From Favolaschia claudopus (lineage: Eukaryota; Basidiomycota; Agaricomycetes; Agaricales; Mycenaceae), in assembly GCA_037176885.1 (NCBI GenBank), contig JAWWNJ010000019.1, forward strand, positions 1,550,001-1,614,000: a DNA stretch of 64,000 nt. The letters run 5' to 3'. Shown piece after piece: positions 55,727 through 64,000 of the stretch (its first letter is position 1; every line of letters begins with the position of its first letter). The notes beneath the pieces were generated by a model. That model saw nothing but the letters and a program-made list of their open reading frames with translations. It was not told the origin of the DNA and did no database searches. A program made the position numbers and the translations under genes.

Positions 55727-58503
55727 TGAGTGACCATGCTGACCCCGAGCTGGCGGGCCCCGACTTCGACTCGTCGATGGGGCAGGACTCAGGCTCGGAG
55801 CCTGCGTATTCTTATGAGCCAGGCTTGGAGTTTCGGGCAGTTCATTTTCTGAGGTACAGTGCGGTAGTCACCTTTCAACCCGATAAGCTTAACATTAGGG
55901 TTGATCCAGCGTACAGTTTGCCAATTTGAGCAAGCTCATGACGGAGCAGACCGATCTCCTTCGTCGTATCGAGGCACGACAAGCTTCTGCCGGTCAAGAG
56001 CTTTCTGTTCCATGTACTCAGGCTACTGATTCTCCATAGACTTGTCGCGGAAACCAATGCCGCAGGTACCAGCCACGAGTAGTAGTGCCTGGAACCCTCT
56101 GCTGAAATCTTTCGTAAATGAAACAATTCAGCCACAGGTGAATCGATGGCAGCATGGTCTCGATTCCCTCCTTGTCTTCGTATGATCTCACCGTTTTTAT
56201 TTGATCTCATTGACCGACGATATATGCAGTTGGGTCTTTTCTCTGCCGTCGTGACTTCTTTCTTGGCTGACTCATTAAACAATTTGAAACCGGATGAAGC
56301 CGCTAGGACTAACGAGCTCTTGCTGAATATCAGCGACATCATTACCGCCATCGGAGGTGCATCGTTATCCAACCTAACTCTTTCTTCGCCGTCGACATTC
56401 GAACCTGACCCAAGCGACATTCGGGTCAATTCGTTCTATTCTCTGTCTCTCGTGTTGAGTGCAAGTCTGAATCTTAAATATTAACATCGCTTGTGTCTCA
56501 TTTTTCCCAGTTGTCGATTGCTGCCCTTGTAGTAGCCGGAAGGGGATTTTTGAACATGGTCACTTGGTCGCCACACAAAAAAGCGGTATTCCGGCTCTCT
56601 GACATCCATGCAAGATGGGGCGCCGCAGAGCGCATTTTGCGCCCCGGTATCGAGTCTCTTACACAGCTGGTCGTGATTCCAGTCCTCCTCTTCATCGCAG
56701 CCATCGTAGATGTTCTTATCTCAACGGTCTTACCAATCTTTCCACGTCCAAGACTCATATTCGTCGCGACCGGTCTCTGCCTGCTCTCAATCACTACCGT
56801 TGCTTCAGTCTTGTTGATCGTCTTTTTTCGATGGCGGTCTTCATCCATCCACCTCGCCTTTCCAGTCTAGCTTGGCCTCACTTCTCCGCGTCGCTATAAT
56901 CAGAAGCTTGTCGTACCTTGGCAACACATCAGCCTGGTTTACAAAATTTCCGAAAGCACAACTTTCTGAGCCAGATAGCTCAGACCTTGAGAAGTGTGCG
57001 AAGCTCTCACATCCCTCTTTCCCGTTGTCGGATGCGGTTCAAAGCTATCACCAGATTCTACAAGGAACGCACGACGACGACGCTCTAGATCTCGCGGCCT
57101 CTGCTTTGTTGGACATCCTAAAAGTTCCTGGCAGCTCACGACGTTCCAAACTCACTGATATCGAGATCGCAACATTCTCCCATCTACTCTCACCTGAAGC
57201 CAGCACTCGGAGCAATCGTACGGCTGCGGAGGTATTCGCTGCGACCTATGGGGACAACTCATGGATTTCCCAAGGCGAGTCTCGATGCAGTTGAATTTCA
57301 TCATCTCAGATTCTGCTATAACAGAAACACGGCTCCTCGACAGCGCTTACCCACTTCTTGACCAATTTTTCGACGCAATGCAGCGCTACCACACAGATTA
57401 TTATTCTGGCCTATCCTTCATGAATATGTGGGACTCTCCCTTCATTCGAGCTTTGGCCGTCGCTGTGGGGTATCGACCTGGACCAATTCACCCCGTTGTA
57501 TATATCCTTTCTGCGCGGGCTCTCAACTGGGAACTTTGGTCCCCTGACCGGAGCTCGGCAACCACAAACGAAAACCTTCTCAGACTTGTATGGAAGGTAC
57601 TCGACGTCAAGCTGACGAAAGTATATTTTCAAGATATAGAGTCGCCAATGAAGAGGGCGGAAATGCATGCTTTGATTTATACAAGTCAACCTGGCGAATG
57701 GGTGGAGGTTGATTCCCGCTCCCTCCTCGAGTCACTCATTTTTCTTTTCGAGCATGGGAATTTAGACCAATACCCATGGATAACGGACTTCGTGCAGTGG
57801 ATCGCGGGATGGGCATCATTGGACGCCCTCATCGTCGACATGCTGCATACACTCCACAGCGATATACTTCAACAGCCTTGGGTTACATGGACGATGAAAC
57901 ACAATTTTCTAACGTGCATCGAACTCATTATGAATGCCTGCGCACAACGTCCTGATGCCCTGTCCGGACACCAGATGCTCAATTTGTGTTCGCTCTGCGC
58001 AACCAACGCCTTGCGCTGTATGGAGGCATTTGTGTCTCCTCTGGACTCGCTGGCGTTCGTGAACAACTTTGCCCGCACCTTGTCGATTGCACTCGCAGCT
58101 ATCGAAACTGTGCAGAAGCGGACATTGCCTCCAGAAATGACAAATGATTATCGGATAAAGCTTCTGCGTGTTCTGAAGGATGTGCTTCGAATAAAAGACT
58201 GGATGGATCGCCAAGGATACCATTTTCATGGGGAACAAATGGGAAATCATGTTCAAGTAGTCGTTGATCATGGTATGTACAGTACATTCATATTCTTGGA
58301 ATTTTCGCTTACTAATTCTACGAGCAGTTAACAGCGAAGAACAACTTCTGGAAGTACCGGACAGGATGCCTTCCTCACCTGGGATCACGATCGCCCGCCC
58401 TCTTCGGCATCTGAGTTTTACACGGGTAAAATGGATCAGACAGCAAGGCATCAAATATGGGGAAACGGCAGGTCTCGAGGAACGGCAGACGGGTTCGGCA
58501 TAA
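55727..58503 (+). CDS. DUF6535 domain protein
   Basis: DUF6535 is a membrane-associated domain common in Agaricomycetes, role unknown. MSDHADPELAGPDFDSSMGQ ..., intron, FANLSKLMTEQTDLLRRIEA, intron, WNPLLKSFVNETIQPQVNRW and GLFSAVVTSFLADSLNNLKP (the family's TM1 signature), FYSLSLVLS, LSIAALVVAGRGF, the block RGFLNMVTWSP and AAERILRPGIESLTQLVVIP, with two further TM segments to TVASV. After an intron comes a soluble C-terminus: LASLLRVAIIRSLSYLGN, DSSDLEKCAKL, LLDSAYPLLDQFFDAMQRYH, WVEVDSRSLLESLIFLFEHG, RIKLLRVLKDVLRIKDWMD, and a last exon ending RQTGSA at 58503. About 790 residues. One donor is GCGAGT (GC-AG intron at about 57283). Confidence 0.8.
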
Positions 58504-59003
58504 ATTTTGCAATATTTTCTTGAATGCTCACCGTTCAATCAGAGGGCCGATAAAACGGATGTTCAATCACGATGAATGGGCGGAGGTTACGTATCATTCA
58601 CACCAGTTATTTCGTATGTATTCAATATGTATTCACTCAGCCGCTCAATTTAGATTGCAACCTACCGGATCGTCAGGCACACTGACGCTGCTCTAATCTT
58701 GTCGATAGTACTTACGGAGTCTCTAGTGTGAAACTTCAAAACCACTGGCAGCAACTTGCAAAAGGAAGGTAGGTAGGTAGGTACTAAGTACTAGCATAAA
58801 GTTTGTCAACAAGTCTCATTTCAATTGAGGCAAGATGACTTTTTTCCGTCACGTATCCGAAAGTTTGAATCGTCCGGCGTCCGGTCCGGTAGAGCTCGAG
58901 TGCAGTCTAAGCGTGCGCGACGATAGTGCGACGATCTGCGACGATCGTCTCAAAAGACGCGTCGGCGTGGTATGTAAGCAGAATTTCGTGCAGGCCCGGT
59001 CGG
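58504..59003. other. intergenic
   Basis: No gene. A short (TAGG)n run lies at about 58768-58783. Confidence 0.45.
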
Positions 59004-59011
59004 GGAAGAAA

Positions 59012-59462
59012 AGGACCCCTGATAATCCCTTTGGAGGCTAGGTCCCGACCTCGGCCAATTCACCAAATTTTGTCCGGACGTTTTTGAGCTCAAATTTTCG
59101 ATTTTTGTCCGGACAGGACCTAGCTATCGATGACGTAATGCCCCAAACAGGCGCAATTTCCGTTCCCACGCGGCCAAAAACGCAAATTTTTCCCCGTAAC
59201 CTCCATTTTTGTCGTTCTCCGTGGCTTTTCTGCTCAGATTTGCACCATCAAGCACAGTTTCGATGTAGAAAGTGATCTGCGGACAATTTCGGCAGACCCA
59301 ATCCTCCCCGTCCAGCAACATTTTGTCCGGACGGGAACCTAGCTATCCGAGCCCCAAGGTCGAATTTTTGTCCGGTTGGGACCTAGGTTTTCGGCCAAAA
59401 TTTGCGATTTTTGTCCGGAAAGTGGGCTAGGCTCCAAGGGTATTAATATTATCAGGGGTCCT
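59012..59462. mobile_element. 451-bp MITE with perfect TIR and 8-bp target duplication
   Basis: Ends are AGGACCCCTGATAAT at 59012-59026 and its exact reverse complement at 59448-59462. Partial matching continues inward (CCCTTTGGAGGCTAG versus CCCTTGGAGCCTAG). Flanked by GGAAGAAA at 59004-59011 and 59463-59470. The interior repeats TTTTGTCCGG about seven times on both strands together with AGGACCTAGCTATC-like blocks. No coding capacity. An 8-bp duplication is typical of hAT-like elements; class assignment is inference. Confidence 0.85.
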
Positions 59463-59646
59463 GGAAGAAAGTGCCCGCCACAGCAACGGGTCATTTCCGC
59501 TGATGCTTGATCCTGGCTGTCGCCGACGGATCTGTGTGCTGCGGATGAATCCTCCGCAAACACCATGACCTCGCTGTTTGCGTTCAGCTCATTATCCCGA
59601 CCAATATATATCTCGACCTCGAGCAACGGGAGCAGACAAACAATAT

Positions 59647-61876
59647 ATGCCAGGGAACCGAACCTCGACAAGACGCGCCAAAACTGCCCAAGCGTGCAGC
59701 TCTTGTAAGAAGCACAAGACGCGATGCGAGATTCTGGGTGGGCTTTCTTCGCTCGGTGTCAATTTGCCGTTTGCTGAATTACTGCGGTTCGAGACAGATC
59801 ACACCAGCAAACCTATTCGCTGCCATCGCTGCAAAGTGCTCTCTATCGCATGTTCATATGAACAGCGCCCTTTGCCCGACGTTTCTCGACCAGCATCCCA
59901 CCCAAAATGGCGAGGAGAATTTGGTACATTACTCAAACCACCCATCCCGAAATCGGCTTCCTCCGATCCACAGCGACCAACATCGTCCGTCAGTTTCAAC
60001 AAACAATTATGGTCCTTCATTGAAGACGAGAACCTCGACTGGTCCGCACCGATGCTTACTATTGAGCGCTTGGCAGCAATTCACAGCTCCGACGCTTCTT
60101 CCCCCATCACCGACTTCGTGCGCAACGATGTGTCTCTCGAGATGATTTTACCAGAAGGTCGCATTGATTATTTGATTGACTTGTGAGCTTCTCACTTTCT
60201 CGTAGCTGCTATGTATACTGATAAATCGGTCGGCGAGCAAGGTTTTCTGCTCAGTACACGCCTTGGTTGAATTTCAACCCCATTCGAAATTCTAAAAATC
60301 CGCTGGTCGACATAGCGTGCTCTGCCGTAGCTGCGCGACATCTCGAGGGCGCTGCTGGGCGAGAGGTGCGATTACGGTTACAAGCTCTCAGTCGTGAATC
60401 CATCACGCAGCTGGTATTCAAACCTGGAGCATCGGAGTCGGTTGAAGCTGTTCAGAGTCTCCTCATCTTGTCTTTGTGGCCGCCGTTCGGCAGTCCGGAA
60501 TCTGACGTGCTGGAATGGGATAGCCGGGCGTTGATCTCTGCTGCGGTTCGTATGGGGGTCAATCTTGGGCTCAATGAAGCGGCGGCGGCGGCGAATGACA
60601 TGCAGACAACTCAGTATGTAGATCCGATGGATGTAGCTGAAGCTGTTGAACGTGCACGACTGGTAAGTATTCTATTGCGCACAGCTGAACGTTTCTGACG
60701 CGACGAAGTGGATTGCTCTTACAAATACGGATTCAATGTTCGTCTCATCGTTGATCTATTTCAAAGGCATTGAAATCCGAATAGGCTATGTCTTGGAACG
60801 CGGCGCACGCCATCGTCCAGCCGCAGTTCTGATGATTTGTCTTTCGTCAAGTTTCCTGCGATTCTCGACGCGCAGACAAACTTGCAGGATTTACGGCTTG
60901 GTTTGATCGGTCGTCTGCTAGACTTCTGCGAGGAGGGTGATGCGATATGTGCTGATGCAACTAAGGATGGGTGGGCACATAATATCAAGAGGTGTCCTGC
61001 TCTTTCTGTTTCAGAGGAAATTTCGAAAATATTCTAAGTAAATTCTCAGCGTTCTCGACCGAATCAAGCGGGAGCAACGATGGCTCATTCCACTGCCTGG
61101 TACGCTCACTTCTTCTTCTCGTGTCGTCTGATGCATCAACAAACTTTTCGATTGCAGTGGTCTTTGAGACAGACAAGTTCTATCTCGAGACACTTCACAT
61201 AATGCATGGAATCTGCCGTCTCCTCGTCATATACAATGTGTTTTGGGAATTAGGAAGCGCCCCGCTACCCGAAGCCGTGGGACCGCGTTGGGCAGAGCAG
61301 CTCATTCCCGGCCGTTCCAAAGGTCGCGAGGCGCTCATCACCCTTCTCGCACGCGACATGGTCCGGACCGGAGAATCCCTCCTCGTCTCTTTTCTTGCGA
61401 CTCCGACAGCGCGCCTCTGCACCCTCCCAGACACATATTTCACCGTCATCGCACTCACTGGCACGTATCTCGTTGGTGCCAACTTCTTCGTGTATCAATT
61501 CGGCACGACTCGGATGTTGTCTGGCGCGACGGAGCTTGTCCTCGAGAAGACGGTCGCGAGACTTTATCGTGCCGCGTGTGGTCCTGGACATGCTGCCCAG
61601 CGAGCGGCGATTCTTCTGCAAAACATGCTGGCAAAATGGAAGTTGCGCGGTCGCCCGTCATCGACGGATACGACTCAGCTGTTGTCGACAGACTCGTCGA
61701 GTCAGTGTGCAGAACTTCCTCCGCTTCCTATGGAGGGTATGCCTTCCTTGTTCACATTCCCCACGGATCTGCAGCCTTCAATGTTCACAATGGAGCCGTA
61801 TTTCGACTTGGAGTCATTTCGGGACGTTGATGGTTCGTTCTGGGATGGGTTGATGCAGCAGCAATGGATGTGGTGA
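59647..61876 (+). CDS. Zn2Cys6 fungal transcription factor
   Basis: Sequence-specific regulator. The N-terminus MPGNRTSTRRAKTAQ is basic. The zinc cluster is CSSCKKHKTRC, then a long linker of about 37 residues (ILGGLSSLGVNLPF ... TSKPIR) and CHRCKVLSIAC, giving the six Cys. The middle region has FNKQLWSFIEDENLDWSAPM and TDFVRNDVSLEMILPEGRID, intron, TPWLNFNPIRNSKNPLVDIA, AVQSLLILSLWPPF, ALISAAVRMGVNLGLNEAAA (fungal TF middle homology region), three further introns, then GNFENILSKFSAFST, HIMHGICRLLVIYNVFW, RDMVRTGESLLVSFLATPTA, a TM-like FTVIALTGTYLVGANFFVYQ, and an acidic/aromatic C-terminus ending SFWDGLMQQQWMW that could be an activation region. About 660 residues. The start was chosen because it is the only ATG close before the zinc cluster. 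Confidence 0.87.
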
Positions 61877-63606
61877 ATTAGCATTTTGGTGCGAATGCTC
61901 GATGTGTAATTCTAGTACTATCAGCGAGGGGTTAGTCGGCCACCCCCCCTTAGTCGGCCAGTTGCATTTGGTGAAGGGTACCGAGTGTTTTGGTGTCTAT
62001 CTTGGGTCCAGGGACACAATAGCGATCCAGACGAACAACAGACGAAGGTAGACGAAGGTGCACAACAAATTGTAGGAAATTGAGCGATGTGATCAACAGT
62101 CATGGCATCCGCGCCGATTGAGGTCGTTCTGGGCTCATCTTCAAGCTAGAACTCGGCGTTGATGCACCTAACTAGCTCACAATGGGATAACTTTGTATAA
62201 CCGACACATAAATGCCGACGAGCGCCAGCAACAAATTTCAGCACCTTGACCTTGGCGACCCTCCTCGCGATTGACCTGTTGCTGCTATCCGCCTAGGAGT
62301 CGGGGGTAGCATTCCGTTTAGGCATCTTTCATATATATATGGTATGTCACAATCTATCTTCGCTTCCTTGGCTCGCGCTAAGATGCAAGACTTCGAAGCG
62401 GTCGAAATCTGTAGCACACTTTGAAGGAATTTTTTCGAGGGAAACATAGCACTTCCGTGGCATGGCAGGTGCTCAAATATCTCTTCATCTATCCAAAATT
62501 GGGATAACTGCGTCATTTTGGGTCACTGGGAGTGCGCACTGGTAAGGAATAGGCGAAATTCCTGTAACGGCCTATTTTTAGCGGTACGGACCGCGTTTAC
62601 AAGTTGGGTTTTAAGCATCTATCTTAGCTTTCATATTAATTTTAAGTACGTAGAAACGCTCGCTCAATGCTACTGTACCCACTGTATATCTTTGAAGCCC
62701 CGAAATCGGGCAAGAACTGATGAAAATAGCGCGACTAAGCCATCAATTGCTATTTTTGGCCAGGTCGAAACAAAATATTCACTGTGTGCTCAGCTCCGCA
62801 TGTATTCTAGCGGAAGTGTGCTCAATACATTCCCAGGATACTATTCTACTACTGTGAATGTCCCTCGCACCCTCCTATCCCGTTAAGACTGCAGCGGTGG
62901 CCGAGTAAACCCTCGCTGATAGTATGATACTTATTATACTTGCAGCCTGTAGCGGATCCCAATTCCGTTAATGCGAGCTCATTATATCATAACACTTCTG
63001 AGGCCGCATCTGCTTCTACCCGTAATCTCTCTGCCCATGATCATGAAAAGGTTGGAGTTATGTACTAGGCCATCTCCCGATGTCATGTTTCAACAAAAGT
63101 GCGTCCGCCGATTGAGGTAGTTGATTCGCCGATGAAGTTTCATCTGCAGGTGCCCTCGCCTTAGCCTGCATTGGCGAGGTCGGGTCTCCGCGCTGTGCAT
63201 GGGAGTGTCAAACGCCGATCAATCCCGCCCAAATGGTTACGGCGTAGCAAAAAATACCACAGCGGTTTCAAAAAAAATCGGGCAAGAGCCATCTCAGGAA
63301 AGGAACGGTTCAATGCATTTCCTTGCCATTCTTCTATCCTTTCATTTTGGTCGTGTGCCATATGAAAAACTGCCGTTTTCGGCATCGGGAGGCAGTAGAC
63401 CCGATTTGGGAAAAGCTGTCAATCAGCTGACCGTTGTTATGGTCTCGGTTACCTAAAATAGAAGGTGGCACAGGCGAACTGTTTGATTCAAAAGGCGCCT
63501 CTCTTCTCTCCTTCTCCCTCCATCTGCGCGCTGGCGTCCTCGAGCAACACTTGACTTTCCTTTATCTTCTCTCTTTCTTCTTGTTTGGACCCAGTCCCCG
63601 GTGGCA
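61877..63606. other. intergenic, no gene supported
   Basis: Read on both strands; open frames near 62238-62516 and 62518-62886 have no family features. TTAGTCGGCCA occurs twice at 61931-61962. The last about 200 bases are pyrimidine-rich, as expected of the promoter of the next gene. Confidence 0.4.
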
Positions 63607-64000
63607 ATGAAGTCCCTTTCCGCCCTCGTCGCCCTGGACCCATTTGACGCCGGCCACGCGCTTGTCACGTCGCCTTTTTTCTCTCCGCGCGTGCTGGCAG
63701 CGATTCGTCTTGCGGTAGCATGCTACACCTTTGTTACCTTGGCGGTCGCGATTATCTGGGGCATCGTTGTGGACAAAGACGCAGCAGGGTGCGTGCACTT
63801 TTTCTTTGTTCATTCAGGGTGGCAGTCAGTCAAAGTTAACACGAGGCTGGACTAATATTTCCTGTATCCAGGTTCTTTTCATATTTCACTCATTTAACCT
63901 ACTGCGGGATCTGTGGTTACTTCCTCGCCTCGGGTCTTCACACCGCTCTCTACGCCCGCCGGGGACAAAGATCCTACCCTTTGCAGCGATGGCCAAAACC
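63607..64000 (+). CDS. polytopic membrane protein, 5' part (truncated by window end)
   Basis: MKSLSALVALDPFDAGHALV, then FFSPRVLAAIRLAVACYTFV and TLAVAIIWGIVVDKDAAG, intron (about 63790-63871), FFSYFTHLTYCGICGYFLAS, GLHTALYARRGQRSYPLQRW. At least three hydrophobic segments are visible. The SYFTHLTY...YFLASGLHT pattern recurs in fungal integral membrane proteins and loosely recalls AIG1/FAR-17a-type proteins; I would not assign a function. The gene runs off the end. Confidence 0.75.

Noticed and set aside
1..64000. CRISPR arrays, bacterial operons, ribosome binding sites
   Set aside because: None seen. Intron-rich genes and fungal families show a eukaryotic nuclear genome.

Overview
The window is nuclear DNA of a filamentous basidiomycete, most likely an Agaricomycete. 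The evidence is genes with many 45-70 bp GT-AG introns, and protein families expanded in mushroom-forming fungi: DUF6534 and DUF6535 membrane proteins, F-box/LRR-like proteins, BTB proteins, an NmrA-like protein and a Zn2Cys6 regulator with the basidiomycete-style long linker. Species cannot be told from the sequence. Gene models were built by hand from splice signals and paralogue comparison, so exon edges are approximate.

Layout. 0-2.4 kb: the 3' tip of an unknown gene and a DUF6534 gene (-). 4.1-18.9 kb: a cytosolic-type Mn superoxide dismutase gene (-) cut in two by a 13.9-kb DNA transposon (4364-18271). The element has imperfect 24-bp terminal inverted repeats and a perfect 6-bp target duplication. 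It carries a DDE integrase of the IS3-like eukaryotic (IS3EU) kind, a HECT-like E3 protein, an AT-hook protein, a cytochrome-b5/MAPR-like protein and one unknown protein. The integrase is itself interrupted by a 502-bp insertion. 20.1-22.8 kb: a 14-TM MFS transporter. 24.2-35.2 kb: four more DUF6534 genes in duplicated units of about 3 kb, with relic exons and an F-box gene at 32.1-33.3 kb.

37.6-38.7 kb: a Ser/Pro-rich orphan. 39.4-45.5 kb: the most unusual part. Two arrays in opposite orientation hold tRNA-like Pol III-type genes (type 1 and type 2, at least eight copies plus relics) and flank a BTB gene. Each good copy has cloverleaf-like stems, an invariant A-box-like segment and B box, a hypervariable anticodon-loop insert and a downstream oligo-T run. 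45.5-50 kb: a stretch without recognisable genes. 50-58.5 kb: NmrA-like gene (+), F-box-like gene (-), a Pro-rich polytopic membrane protein (-) and a DUF6535 gene (+). 59.0-59.5 kb: a 451-bp MITE with an 8-bp target duplication. 59.6-61.9 kb: Zn2Cys6 regulator. 63.6 kb to the end: start of a polytopic membrane protein.

The protein genes do not form one obvious pathway. The window is best read as dynamic accessory sequence: tandem and inverted gene-family duplication, a large cargo-bearing transposon that broke a housekeeping antioxidant gene, nested small elements, and a local family of structured non-coding RNA genes.
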